Positions 45,191 to 54,057 of a stretch of 64,000 nt of DNA are shown here, piece by piece. A model generated the notes under the pieces. It had not been told where the DNA came from, did no database searches, and was given only the letters and a program-made list of their open reading frames with translations. Made by a program: the position numbers and the translations under genes. This stretch comes from Oscillospiraceae bacterium. Lineage in GTDB: Bacteria > Bacillota > Clostridia > Oscillospirales > Ruminococcaceae. The stretch covers positions 1,984,001-2,048,000 of the forward strand of contig CP107210.1 of assembly GCA_025757985.1 (NCBI GenBank). Reading direction: 5' to 3'. The stretch's first letter is position 1, and every line of letters starts with the position of its first letter.

Positions 45191-45209
45191 GTTTACATTA
45201 GTGGCGGCG

Positions 45210-45845
45210 CTATACATAGCTGCGGCTGATGTGCAGCGTCTGCGCCGTCTGCTGCTGGGTCTGTGCCGCACCGCCGAAGCCGTACCGCAGCCGCATGATC
45301 TGCCGCTCCCGCCCAGGCAGCTGCTCCACCATGCTGCGCAGCCGGGCCGCATCGGCACGCTGCTCGCAGTCTGCCTCCATGTCAGTCTCATCGGGCAAGG
45401 TGTCTGCCAGCGTCAGCTGACCGCCCGTCTCCAGCGGCTCCTGCAGTGAAAGCTGCGGCCCCGCCCTGCGCGTGCGGCGCAGTTCCATCCGCAGCTCATT
45501 CTCAATGCACCTGCTTGCATAGCTGGCGAACTTTTTGCCCTTGTCGGGGTCGAAGGTATCCACAGCCTTGATGAGGCCGATGGTCCCGATCGAGATGTAA
45601 TCGTCCTGCGCGGCATCCCCAGCGTAGTATTTTTTGCAGATATGGGCCACCAGCCGCAGGTTGTGGCGTATCAGCGTGTCGCGCGCAGCGGCGGCGGCCG
45701 ACCCGCCCCGGCGCAAGTCGGCAAAGGCCGCGCACTCCCGCTCCGGCGGCAGCGGCCGCGGAAAGGACCCGCTCTCAAGATGCAGCGCAAGATACAGGAT
45801 ATGCCCCGCAGCCACCTGCAAAAAATAACCCAAAATGCCCAGCAT
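45210..45845 (-). CDS. sigK: Sporulation sigma factor, SigK-like, with shortened C-terminus
   Basis: A 211-residue sigma-70 family protein. MLGILGYFLQVAAGHILYLA resembles the membrane-associated pro-sequence of SigK. RHNLRLVAHICKKYY and DDYISIGTIGLIKAVDTFDP, then KGKKFASYASRCIENELRM, form region 2. LPGRERQIMRLRYGFGG begins region 4. It ends at LHISRSYV followed by TAG, whereas SigK proteins continue with SRIEKKALEKL. About 15 residues of the last helix are missing, which may weaken promoter binding. The ATG at 45845 with an AGGTGG site is chosen. Confidence 0.82.
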   Translation of the reverse strand: MLGILGYFLQVAAGHILYLALHLESGSFPRPLPPERECAAFADLRRGGSAAAAARDTLIRHNLRLVAHICKKYYAGDAAQDDYISIGTIGLIKAVDTFDPDKGKKFASYASRCIENELRMELRRTRRAGPQLSLQEPLETGGQLTLADTLPDETDMEADCEQRADAARLRSMVEQLPGRERQIMRLRYGFGGAAQTQQQTAQTLHISRSYV

Positions 45846-45920
45846 ACACACCACCTCGCGGAAATGTATGCCGGGTATCTGCTTTTTATCCCTGTCTGCA
45901 GGCTCTGTGCGGCGCTTTTC

Positions 45921-45971
45921 AAAAAACGGCCCGGCACACCCGCTGCCTTTGCGCAGCGGGTGTGCCGGGCC
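45921..45971 (-). terminator. Terminator after the exchanger gene
   Basis: A 19-base perfect stem (45928-45946 with 45953-45971) rich in GC, followed on the minus strand by six Ts. Confidence 0.85.
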
Positions 45972-45984
45972 AAGCCTGTGTTGT

Positions 45985-46945
45985 TTACAGCGTGAACTGC
46001 ACAGCGCAGAAGGCTGCGTAGATCGCCAGCAGCAAAATGCCCTGCACACGGTTCAGCTTGCCCTTGCACAGGGCGGGAACCGTGAGGATCAGCATAACAG
46101 CCAGCATGACCGGCAGCTCCAGCACAAGGCTGGAGTTGATGCCGAACAGAGTGGCGCTCTGCGGAACGGTGAAGGGGGCCAGCGTGACCGAAACGCCGCT
46201 GACCAGCACCAGATTAAAGACATTGGCACCGACAACATTGCCCAGCGAGAGATCGCTGTGACCCTTGACCAGCGAGGTGATGGCGGTGACCAGCTCAGGC
46301 AGAGAGGTGCCCAGCGCCACAAAGGTCAGCGCGATAACGCTCTCCGGCACACCCAGCGTCTGCGCAATCAGGGTGCCGTTGTCCACCAGCAGGTTGGCGC
46401 CCAGCGCAATCAGCACCGCGCCCAGCACCAGCAGCACCAGCGTTTTGGCGAGGGGCATCTCCTCCTCGGCGTCCTCATGGGCCTCGGCGGGGGTGTTTTT
46501 TCATCTGCAGCACATTGACGACCATGTAAGCGACAAACATCGCCAGCATGATGATGCCCATGACGCGGGTAAACCGGCCGAACACATAGGCCGCCGCACA
46601 GTAGATGGCTGCCGCCGCAAAGAAAAAGGCGACCGGCGTCTTTAAGGTCTTGGGGTCCACCTTGCCGGGGCGCACGGCGATGGTGATGGCTGCAATCAGC
46701 GCCGCATTGCAGATGACCGAGCCGATGGCGTTGCCGTAGGCGATCTCGCCATGGCCGGAGAGTGCGGACATCGTGGAGACCATGACCTCCGGCAGGGTCG
46801 TACCGATTGAAACGACCGTTGCACCGATGAGAAGCTCCGGCAGATGAAAGCGGCGGGCCAGTGCGGACGCCCCGTCCACAAACCAGTCGCCGCCCTTAAT
46901 CAAAAAGAGCAAGCCGACAATAAACAGCAGTACAGGGATAAGCAT
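45985..46945 (-). pseudogene. Sodium/calcium exchanger (CaCA family, YrbG-like), split by one frameshift
   Basis: Two halves of a single 10-11 helix exchanger. The first half starts MLIPVLLFIVGLLFLIKGGD and has the alpha-1 repeat IGATVVSIGTTLPEVMVST. The second has the alpha-2 repeat IALTFVALGTSLPELVTAIT and ends FCAVQFTL. Together they give about 320 residues, the family norm. The break lies in a run of six As near 46495-46500, after LQMKK. One extra A explains the switch, since the other frame continues NTPAEAHEDAEEEMPLAK without loss. It is either a sequence error or a recent mutation. Confidence 0.85.
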
Positions 46946-47541
46946 AGTGATTCCTCCCATAAAAAATGACGATTGATGTCGGAATTTTTATTATAACACA
47001 ACAGCCGGCCTGCCGTCAAACCCGGAATCAGTTAATAATATTAACGAAATCGAGGGCTTTGCGGCTCCTGCCGCGCGCATTTACTTACTTTATTCACGAT
47101 ACCGAAAAATCCCAACTGTGAGGGAGCCAAGAAGCAGCCAAGACGCAAGCACCGCCCTTTTCGACAGTCCGCCTTTCTTATAGCGCAGTTGCCCGCAGAG
47201 ATATTTTGAACATTTTTACCTACTTTGTAGCAGATGCAAACACAAAGCCCCGCAGGGGCTACCTGCGGGGCTTTGTGCATAGAGGGGTGGGAAAGTATAT
47301 AAAGGTCAGTGAATGTCTTGATTGATTACGAGTATCATTATAGCAGGATTTCTTAAAATGTCAAATGCCATACTTGCATTTTGGTTTTCAAAAGATTATA
47401 ATAAAACCATTGACGCTTAATTTTATTTAGCGGCGGCACAAAAAAGCATACTTTTTCAACTTTGTTAAAGACAACAATGTCTGTATACTTCACATTATTT
47501 TTTTGTGCGCATTATACAAAACAAAAGCAAGGAGTCATTTC
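46946..47541. other. Intergenic region with one long hairpin and no convincing gene
   Basis: A weak minus-strand frame at 47041-47280 begins inside the hairpin below and has no ribosome site. Its low-complexity Cys/Arg/Lys-rich content argues against a real protein. AT-rich sequence from 47300 on probably holds the promoter of the Lrp gene. Confidence 0.5.
47241..47277. repeat. Long perfect hairpin
   Basis: A 16-base perfect stem (CACAAAGCCCCGCAGG with its complement) encloses five bases. No T run follows on either strand. It may be a terminator variant or part of a dispersed intergenic repeat. Confidence 0.6.
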
Positions 47542-47976
47542 ATGGACGAACTGGACCACAAAATCATACAGCTGTTGGCAGAAAATGCTCGTATGCCCGT
47601 CAAAGACATTGCCCAGCGGGTCAGCCTGACCAGCCCCGCCGTTTCCAGCCGCATCCACCGGCTGGAGCAGGAGGGCATCATCGGCGGCTACACCGTTGTG
47701 CTGCGCCACCCCGATGCCCCTGCCCGGGTCGAGGCGCTGATCTCGGTGCTGGTGGACGCTGCCACCCGTGCAAGCTTCCTCTCGATGATCGAGCAGGAGT
47801 CTCAGGTGCTGCAGTGTTTCCGGGTGACGGGCAGCTACAATTTTATAATCAAGGTGAGCTGCACCGACATTGACGCGCTGGAGCATCTGCTGACCAAGAT
47901 GCAAAAGATGGGCTCCACCAACACCCAGATCATTCTGAACACCCAGCTGGACCGCAACCTGACATTGGAGGAATAA
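47542..47976 (+). CDS. Lrp/AsnC family transcriptional regulator
   Basis: A 144-residue protein of the usual length. The N-terminal HTH is LDHKIIQLLAENARMPVKDI, followed by SPAVSSRIHRLEQEGIIGGY. The C-terminal ligand/oligomer domain has QCFRVTGSYNFIIKVSCTD. It likely senses amino acids and controls transport or metabolism. The ATG at 47542 has an AAGGAG site. A zinc-ribbon protein gene follows after seven bases. Confidence 0.92.
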   Translation: MDELDHKIIQLLAENARMPVKDIAQRVSLTSPAVSSRIHRLEQEGIIGGYTVVLRHPDAPARVEALISVLVDAATRASFLSMIEQESQVLQCFRVTGSYNFIIKVSCTDIDALEHLLTKMQKMGSTNTQIILNTQLDRNLTLEE

Positions 47977-47983
47977 CAAAGTT

Positions 47984-48403
47984 ATGCTACGCTTCTGCAA
48001 AAACTGCGGCCTGCTGGTGCCGCATGACGCCCGCAGCTGCCCCCAGTGCGGCGCACCGGTGCCCCCGGCCGCCTGCACAGCGCCGCAGCAGGGCCCTGTC
48101 CAGCCGCTGTATGACACGCCTGACCGGGACGAGGACGCTGCCGTCACTGCCATGAGCCAGAGCGCCACGGCAGCCGCACTGATCCTCTTTGCCATCCCGC
48201 TGGTCGGGCTGGTTCTGTCACTGGTGTGGAGCTTCGGCGGCACCCGCAACCCCGCCCGCCGGCGGCTGGCGCGCGCCTATCTGATCCGCACCGCCGTGGT
48301 GGCAGTCGCCTTTGCGGTGTTCCTGCTGGTCGGTGCGCTGGTGCTGAGCGCCGTGCTGCACGCCGGTCTCGCCTACTACTACGCCAACCCCTATTTCTGG
48401 TAA
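47984..48403 (+). CDS. Zinc-ribbon membrane protein of unknown function
   Basis: A 139-residue protein. Two CxxC pairs at the start (FCKNCGLLVPHDARSCPQCG) form a zinc ribbon. A Pro/Ala/Gln-rich linker leads to two membrane helices (ATAAALILFAIPLVGLVLSL and AVVAVAFAVFLLVGALVLSA). This architecture is common in Clostridia and has no assigned function. It is close to the Lrp gene and ten bases from the glycosyltransferase gene. Confidence 0.8.
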   Translation: MLRFCKNCGLLVPHDARSCPQCGAPVPPAACTAPQQGPVQPLYDTPDRDEDAAVTAMSQSATAAALILFAIPLVGLVLSLVWSFGGTRNPARRRLARAYLIRTAVVAVAFAVFLLVGALVLSAVLHAGLAYYYANPYFW

Positions 48404-48412
48404 GGAGACGCC

Positions 48413-49402
48413 ATGAAAGCATCTGTCATCATCCCGAACCTGAACGGTGCAGGCTGGCTGCGGGATTCCATCGAGTCGATCTGGGCACAGACCGAGCAGG
48501 ATTTTGAGCTGATCGTCATCGACAACGGCTCCACCGATGAAAGCCTTGCGATTGCCCGCAGCTACTGCGGCCGCGACCGCTACACCCTGATCGAAAACGC
48601 CGACAACACCGGCTTTTCCCACGCGGTAAACCAGGGCATTGCGATCGCCAAGGGCGAGTACGCAGTCCTGTTCAACAACGACGCCTTTGCCGAGCCGGAC
48701 TGGCTGGCCGAGCTTATCAGGACGGCCGATGCCGACCCGAAGATTTTTGCGGTCAGCAGCCTGATGCTGCGCTACTATGAGCCGGAGCTGGCCGATGACG
48801 CAGGCGATTATGTTACGATTTTGGGCTTTGCCTGCAAGCGCGGCGATGGTCTGCGGGCCAGCCGCTACACAAAGCCCTGCCGCATTTTCAGCGCCTGCGG
48901 CGGCGCAGCGCTCTACCGCAAATCCATCTTGGACGAGATCGGCGTTTTTGACGAGCTGTTCTTTGCCTATTACGAGGATGTGGACCTGAGCTGGCGTGCC
49001 AACAGCTACGGCTACAAAAATGTCTACTGCCCCACGGCCAAATGCCGCCACATCTGCGGTGCGACCACCGGCGCGGTGCGGTACAACCCGTTCAAGAGCA
49101 TCCAGAGCGGCCGCAACAGCATTTTGCTGCCCTACAAAAACCAGCCCTTGCTGATGCTGGTCCTGAATTTCATCCCGATGCTGCTGGGCTACCTGTTAAA
49201 AGTCGTTATGTTCCGGCTGCGCGGTTTCGGCAATGACTACGCAAAGGGTTTCCACGAGGCATGGGTCGCCCTGCCGAAGATCGACAAGCCCAAATTCCGT
49301 TGGAAGAATCTGCCCAACTATATCTGGGTGGAGGGCAGTTTGATCGTCGGGCTGTTCCGGTATATTGTGTATCGGGTGCAGCGGGCGCTGAAGATTACCT
49401 GA
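48413..49402 (+). CDS. Family 2 glycosyltransferase
   Basis: A 329-residue GT-A enzyme of the rhamnosyltransferase-like group. MKASVIIPNLNGAGWLRDSI, then ELIVIDNGSTDESLAIA, YAVLFNNDAFAEPDWL (DXD-like metal site) and FFAYYEDVDLSWRANSYGY (catalytic ED) are in the usual order. The C-terminus has hydrophobic segments (LLMLVLNFIPMLLGYLLKVV) for membrane contact. It probably adds a sugar to a cell-surface glycan. The donor is unknown. Confidence 0.9.
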   Translation: MKASVIIPNLNGAGWLRDSIESIWAQTEQDFELIVIDNGSTDESLAIARSYCGRDRYTLIENADNTGFSHAVNQGIAIAKGEYAVLFNNDAFAEPDWLAELIRTADADPKIFAVSSLMLRYYEPELADDAGDYVTILGFACKRGDGLRASRYTKPCRIFSACGGAALYRKSILDEIGVFDELFFAYYEDVDLSWRANSYGYKNVYCPTAKCRHICGATTGAVRYNPFKSIQSGRNSILLPYKNQPLLMLVLNFIPMLLGYLLKVVMFRLRGFGNDYAKGFHEAWVALPKIDKPKFRWKNLPNYIWVEGSLIVGLFRYIVYRVQRALKIT

Positions 49403-49434
49403 TTGGGTGTGCGCATTTACAAATTTTGATGCAC

Positions 49435-49554
49435 TGTAGGGGCCGGGCATGCCCGGCCCGCCGCCTCCCGGGAGGCTGGTGCTGACGGGTAACGGCCAAA
49501 GCCCCTTTCAGGGCGGGCTTTGCCCGCGGGGCGTCGGGGACGCCGCCCCCTACA
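49435..49554. repeat. REP-like GC-rich palindromic intergenic element
   Basis: The element begins TGTAGGGGCCGGGCATGCCC and its complementary end begins TGTAGGGGGCGGCGTCCCCG, so the ends form an imperfect inverted repeat. Inner GC-rich arms (GGGCGGGCTTTGCCCG and others) can form several hairpins. It lies between convergent genes and codes for nothing recognisable. It looks like a dispersed repeat of this bacterial group. Confidence 0.65.
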
Positions 49555-49569
49555 ACACAATACAACAAA

Positions 49570-49620
49570 AGCACCTGCTAGCCGGTCACACGCATACCGG
49601 TCAGCAGGTGCTTATTTTTT
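49570..49620. terminator. Bidirectional terminator between the glycosyltransferase and EF-G genes
   Basis: AGCACCTGCT and CCGGT pair with ACCGG and AGCAGGTGCT, with T-rich tail TTATTTTTT on the plus strand and TTTTG on the minus strand. Confidence 0.8.
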
Positions 49621-49625
49621 ACGCT

Positions 49626-51701
49626 TTAATCCTCATCTGCAAAGTTGCCAAGGGCCTTGGCCTGCTCGATAACCTTGCTCTCCAGCATCTGGGGCAGGGT
49701 CTCATAGCGGACAAAATCAAAGGTGAAGTAACCGCGGCCCTGCGTCAGCTGACGCAGGAAGGTGGTGAAATCCTGCATCTCCGCCACGGGGACCTCAGCC
49801 TCCACGACCTGCAGACCGTCCTCATCGGGGTTCATGCCCAGCACGCGGCCGCGGCGCTTTGTTACCTCGCCCATGATGTCGCCGGTGTTGTCCGCCGGGA
49901 CATGGGCCTGCAGCGCGCCGATGGGCTCCAGCAGGACGGGGCCGGCCTCGGGGATCGCGGCCTTGTAGGCGATCTTGGCGGCCATGATGAACGCCATCTC
50001 GCTCGAATCAACGGGGTGATAGCTGCCGTCCAGCAGGGTGGCCTTCATGCCGACCATCGGGTAGCCGGCCAGCACGCCGTGCTCGGCCGCCTGACGGACG
50101 CCCTTCTCAACTGCGGGGAAGAAGTTCTTCGGCACGCTGCCGCCGAACACATTCTCAGCAAACTCGATTGCCTCGCCCTGCACAGGCTCGAACTGAATCC
50201 ACACATCGCCGAACTGGCCGTGGCCGCCGGTCTGCTTCTTGTGGCGGCCCTGCGCCTTGCAGCTCTTGCGGATGGACTCGCGGTAGGGCACGCGCGGTGC
50301 CTCCAGCGTGATCTCAACGCCGAACTTATTCTTCAGCTTGGCAAGCGCGACCTCCAGATGCTGGGTGCCCAGACCGCTGATGATCTGCTGCTTCGTCTCG
50401 GGATCGACCACAAAGCTGATGGCGGGGTCCTCCTCGATCAGGCGGGCCAGCGCGCCGCTGACCTTGCCCTCGTCGCCCTTCTTGGCGACCTTGACAGCCA
50501 TGCGGTAGCAGCTGACGGGGTAGACGGGTGCGGGCAGCGCCACAACGCGGGCGGGGTCGCACAGGGTATCGCCGGTCTTGGCGGTGGCCAGCTTGGCAAC
50601 GGCGCCGATGTCGCCCGCCGCGATCTCGGCGGTATCGGTCTGCTTTTTGCCGCAGACAGTCAGCGTCTTGCCCATGCGCTCCGGCTGGCCGGTGCGGGCG
50701 TTGACGGCGTTGCTGGCGGCGGTCAGCTTGCCGGACAGCACCTTGATAAAGCTCAGCTTACCGACAAACGGGTCTGCCACGGTCTTGAACACATAGGCGC
50801 ACAGCGGCGCAGCGTCATCGACCGCGATGTCCACAGGGCTGCCGTCCTTATCCTCGGCCACGGCTGCGGCGGTATCTGCGCCGGGCAGCAGCACATTCAT
50901 GTTGTAGAGCAGCATATCCAGCGCCTGCATGTTGACGGCGCTGCCGCAGAACACGGGGGTGATCTGACCGCTGCGCACGCCGGCGGCCATGCCCTGCACG
51001 ATCTCCTCGGTGGTGAAGGCCTCCCCCTCGAAGAACTTCTCCATCAGGGCCTCGTCCGTCTCGGCGATGGCCTCGCTCATGGCCTGGATCAGACCCTCAA
51101 AGCGGTGGCCGATGTCGGGCACCTCGATCTGCACCTGCTTGCCGCCCTCATATTTAAAGGCCTTCTGGCTGAACAGGTTGATGTACGCGACCGTGCCGTC
51201 ATCAAGGCGGACCGGCACGACACAGGGGCAGACGCTCGGGCCGAACTTGATCTTCATCTGCTCAAGGATCTTAAAGTAATCGGCGTTCTCAAGGTCGGTC
51301 TTGGTGACAAAGATCATCCGCGCCTTGTTGTTTTTCAGTGCCAGCTGGTAGGCCTTCTCTGCGCCGACGGTAACGCCGGAGCGGCCGGATACACAGATCA
51401 GCACGCTCTCCGCTGCCATGATGCCTTCGGCGGCGCCGGTCTCAAAGTCAAACAGACCGGGGGCGTCGATCAGGTTGTACTTGATGCCCTCATACTCGAC
51501 CGGCACAACGCTGGCATTCAGCGATGCCTTGCGGCGGGTCTCCTCGGGGTCGAAGTCACTGGCAGTGGTGCCGTCCTCCACGCGGCCCATACGCTCGGTA
51601 GCGCCGCTCATGTACAGCAGTGCCTCGGTCAGCGTTGTTTTGCCGCAGCCGGCATGGCCGGCCACCAGAATGTTGCGGATGTCTTTGCTTGCGTAGCCCA
51701 T
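49626..51701 (-). CDS. Elongation factor G paralogue
   Basis: A 691-residue translational GTPase. G1 is GHAGCGKTTLTEALLY near residue 15, G2/G3 are around EETRRKASLNAS and NLIDAPGLFDFE, and G4 reads VTKTDLENAD instead of the usual NKMD. Domains II to V follow, with GGHGQFGDVWIQFEP (domain IV) and RRGRVLGMNPDEDGLQVVEA (domain V). The altered G3 (DAPG, lacking the His after it) and G4 mark it as an EF-G-like paralogue, not the main FusA. Its function could be in ribosome recycling or stress; not known. Confidence 0.9.
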   Translation of the reverse strand: MGYASKDIRNILVAGHAGCGKTTLTEALLYMSGATERMGRVEDGTTASDFDPEETRRKASLNASVVPVEYEGIKYNLIDAPGLFDFETGAAEGIMAAESVLICVSGRSGVTVGAEKAYQLALKNNKARMIFVTKTDLENADYFKILEQMKIKFGPSVCPCVVPVRLDDGTVAYINLFSQKAFKYEGGKQVQIEVPDIGHRFEGLIQAMSEAIAETDEALMEKFFEGEAFTTEEIVQGMAAGVRSGQITPVFCGSAVNMQALDMLLYNMNVLLPGADTAAAVAEDKDGSPVDIAVDDAAPLCAYVFKTVADPFVGKLSFIKVLSGKLTAASNAVNARTGQPERMGKTLTVCGKKQTDTAEIAAGDIGAVAKLATAKTGDTLCDPARVVALPAPVYPVSCYRMAVKVAKKGDEGKVSGALARLIEEDPAISFVVDPETKQQIISGLGTQHLEVALAKLKNKFGVEITLEAPRVPYRESIRKSCKAQGRHKKQTGGHGQFGDVWIQFEPVQGEAIEFAENVFGGSVPKNFFPAVEKGVRQAAEHGVLAGYPMVGMKATLLDGSYHPVDSSEMAFIMAAKIAYKAAIPEAGPVLLEPIGALQAHVPADNTGDIMGEVTKRRGRVLGMNPDEDGLQVVEAEVPVAEMQDFTTFLRQLTQGRGYFTFDFVRYETLPQMLESKVIEQAKALGNFADED

Positions 51702-51888
51702 GGATCGTCAAACCTCTTTTCGCGCCGGGGCGTTTCCAACCGCCCTGCGGCGTAGATATTCTTTGCGGCGGAGTGAATTTTGAACACTTCCCACCTGTTT
51801 GATACTACTTTACCACATTGTTGTGGAAATTTAAACAGTTTTTTAGATTTTTTGTAAAAAATTTTAGTCAAAAGATTGTGTAAAGTGT

Positions 51889-51916
51889 AAAAAAAGAGCC
51901 GCGCACCGGCGCGGCT
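51889..51916 (-). terminator. Terminator after the BTAD regulator gene
   Basis: AGCCGCGC pairs with GCGCGGCT around four bases, followed on the minus strand by CTTTTTTT. Confidence 0.8.
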
Positions 51917-51927
51917 GGAAAAATTGC

Positions 51928-53148
51928 TTATTTCTTCGTTGTTTTTTTGCGGCGGCGGGCGCGTCCGCTGTCAGCCTTGATCTCCGGCACATAGACATTG
52001 TAGCTCAGCAGATACCGGCCGTGGGCGGGCACGCGGTAGAAAGCCGCCTTGATGCGCTCCAGCGGGCTGGAGCCTGTCTCGGCCGCGCTGCCGCTGAGCA
52101 TGATGACATACTGCATATCGCTGTAGCGGGCGGCCACATCACACTGGCGCAGCGTGGTGTGGATCAGCTCGCCAAGCTGCTCCACCATGGTAGCAGTCTC
52201 GGCAGGCTCGGCATTCTGGCCGGGGGCCACCGTCACGATGGCCAGAAACACCGGCAGACCGTAGCGGGCCTGCACACCGCGCAGCACGCGGTAGGTCTCC
52301 TTAAAGGTTTCAAAGTCGCAGAGGCAGGCGCCGGTGTTTTCGGTGTCGGGCAGGGCGGCGGTCAGGCGGGAAAGCTCGCTCTCCATGTTGCGGTCCGCCT
52401 GACGCATCTGGCGGTAGGCAGAGCCGGCGCGTCCCGGGTCAATGGCATGGTGCAGGCAGCCCATTGCGTTGCCGCGGCGGGCAAGGTCCTGTGCCTCGGT
52501 GTGGCGGCCCAGCGATTCCAGCGCCACGATTTCCTCCAGATAGAGGCGCTCCTCGTAGGGGTCCAGCTCAAGCGCGTGGGCACACAGCGATATAATGCGG
52601 CCGCTTTCGCCCCACTTTTTGCAAAGCTCCAACAGGCCCAGAATGGCCGTGCGGTACTGCCCGTGCAGCCGGACGCTGACACTCTCGACCCATGGCTCGG
52701 TGGCAAACTGGGGCAGCAGACGGCCCTTGTACAGGTTGACGATCTCCTCATACAGGCGGCCGCGGCTCTCGGGGTCAGCCTCGCAGCGGGCCTTCTCGGA
52801 CAGGTCGTTGACCTCAAACACATCCACGCTGCAATCCAGCGCGGGGTTCCACTGGTAGCTGCCGCGACTGGTCTGGATGCAGCCCTGCAGCTCGGTCAGG
52901 CCCTCGGCCTCGATCATATTGCGGAAGCGGTGCAAAATCGCGCGCAGCGCCATATCCGGGTTGGTCGAGCGCTCGCCCGCCCACAGCGTATCGGTGATGG
53001 TCTTGTGGGACACCCGCTCCCCGCGCTGCAGCACAAGGTACTGCACCAGCGCCGTTGCCTTGCGGGACTGTGCCAGCTGGGCCAGCACCGGGTTGCCGTT
53101 TACGCGGATCTCAAAATCGCCCAACATTCTGATTTCGACTGTTGCCAT
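51928..53148 (-). CDS. BTAD-domain (SARP/AfsR-like) transcriptional regulator
   Basis: A 406-residue protein. Residues 1-100 form an OmpR-like winged helix (MLGDFEIRVNGNPVLAQLAQ, SHKTITDTLWAGERS). The bacterial transcriptional activation domain, with helical repeats (ELDPYEERLYLEEIVALESL), occupies about 110-255. The last 130 residues (FLAIVTVAPGQN, DVAARYSDMQYVIMLSGSA) resemble a degenerate GGDEF-like fold. It ends in a basic tail. It may control the pilin operon upstream or the EF-G gene downstream; neither is shown. Confidence 0.82.
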   Translation of the reverse strand: MATVEIRMLGDFEIRVNGNPVLAQLAQSRKATALVQYLVLQRGERVSHKTITDTLWAGERSTNPDMALRAILHRFRNMIEAEGLTELQGCIQTSRGSYQWNPALDCSVDVFEVNDLSEKARCEADPESRGRLYEEIVNLYKGRLLPQFATEPWVESVSVRLHGQYRTAILGLLELCKKWGESGRIISLCAHALELDPYEERLYLEEIVALESLGRHTEAQDLARRGNAMGCLHHAIDPGRAGSAYRQMRQADRNMESELSRLTAALPDTENTGACLCDFETFKETYRVLRGVQARYGLPVFLAIVTVAPGQNAEPAETATMVEQLGELIHTTLRQCDVAARYSDMQYVIMLSGSAAETGSSPLERIKAAFYRVPAHGRYLLSYNVYVPEIKADSGRARRRKKTTKK

Positions 53149-53274
53149 GTGGTATTCCTCTCTGCTCTATACAACGGGGCGCAGCGCCCCACCTTTCCTA
53201 TATTGTTCCATAGTATAACAAAAATCAGGAGGTTTGTCCAGCATAACACGGGATGTTCTTGCTTGGGCGGTGCT

Positions 53275-54057
53275 TTACGACACCGCCGGGTTGCTGCCGT
53301 CCCAGCTGCCGGGTTCCTCGATATACACCGGTGCGCCCGGCAGCGGCACGATCGCCTTTTGGGTACACAGCGGCACGGCATTGCCCTGTGCGTCCTTTTG
53401 GGCCACGGTCAGCACAACGGTCAGCGCCGTGACATGGGCGTATTTTTCCCCCTCGGCCTTGGTATAGCTGCGGGCGTAAAACTGCAGGTCACTGATAAAC
53501 ATCCCCATGTAGGCATCCTTGGGGTAGGCTGTCGTGTAGGCGTAGGCAACATAAGGCAGTTTCGTTCCGCTCTCCAATGTCACCTCATGCTGGGGCTTAT
53601 AGGTTTTTTTCTCCTGCATATAGAACCGCATGTGCAGGTAACCATCCAGCTCGTTCGCGGTCTCTTGGCTCAGCAGCGGCGTTCCGTCCGCCTTTGTCAG
53701 CGCCGGAACCTTATCCTTGTCGATCAGCTCGATATGATTGGGGTAGACGCTGAACTCCAACGCCGTGCCGCTGCTGACACCGGCTTTGGGTAAAAACACT
53801 TTGTTTATATCTTCACCATTTTTAGCGCCGTCCGCAAAGCGGATATATCCGTTAGCGTTCAGCAGCTCGCCGCGGATGGTCTCGATCAGCGCATCGGCCA
53901 GATTCTGGGCGCGGGTCTGCTGCTGCACCTGCATATACGCCTGCGCGCTGGGCTGTATCAGCGTGACAGCCGCAAGCGTAAATAGCGACAGCAGCACCAT
54001 GCAGACAACAAGCTCGACCAGCGTTGTCCCCCTTTTGTTTTTCAGCACTCGCATCAT
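53275..54057 (-). CDS. Prepilin-type minor pilin, PilW-like
   Basis: A 260-residue protein with a type III signal: KNKRG then TTLVELVVCMVLLSLFTLAA, with Glu at +5 of the mature protein. The long helix continues to about residue 60, and the rest is a beta-rich extracellular domain with a Tyr-rich part (LHMRFYMQEKKTYKPQHEV). Length and N-terminus fit PilW-like minor pilins. It overlaps the upstream PilV-like gene by four bases and is the last gene of the operon. Confidence 0.85.
   Translation of the reverse strand: MMRVLKNKRGTTLVELVVCMVLLSLFTLAAVTLIQPSAQAYMQVQQQTRAQNLADALIETIRGELLNANGYIRFADGAKNGEDINKVFLPKAGVSSGTALEFSVYPNHIELIDKDKVPALTKADGTPLLSQETANELDGYLHMRFYMQEKKTYKPQHEVTLESGTKLPYVAYAYTTAYPKDAYMGMFISDLQFYARSYTKAEGEKYAHVTALTVVLTVAQKDAQGNAVPLCTQKAIVPLPGAPVYIEEPGSWDGSNPAVS

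Noticed and set aside
46490..46505. Programmed -1 frameshifting in the exchanger gene
   Set aside because: The A run is in the wrong phase for an X XXY YYZ heptamer, and the switch needed is +1 or -2; an indel is simpler.
47041..47280. A 79-residue minus-strand frame as a small protein
   Set aside because: It starts within a perfect hairpin, lacks a ribosome site and has an odd Cys/Arg/Lys-rich composition.
49449..51755. A 768-residue plus-strand frame over the EF-G gene
   Set aside because: Shadow caused by high GC; the composition (Leu, Ala, His, Gly, Gln runs) is not protein-like, and EF-G is certain.
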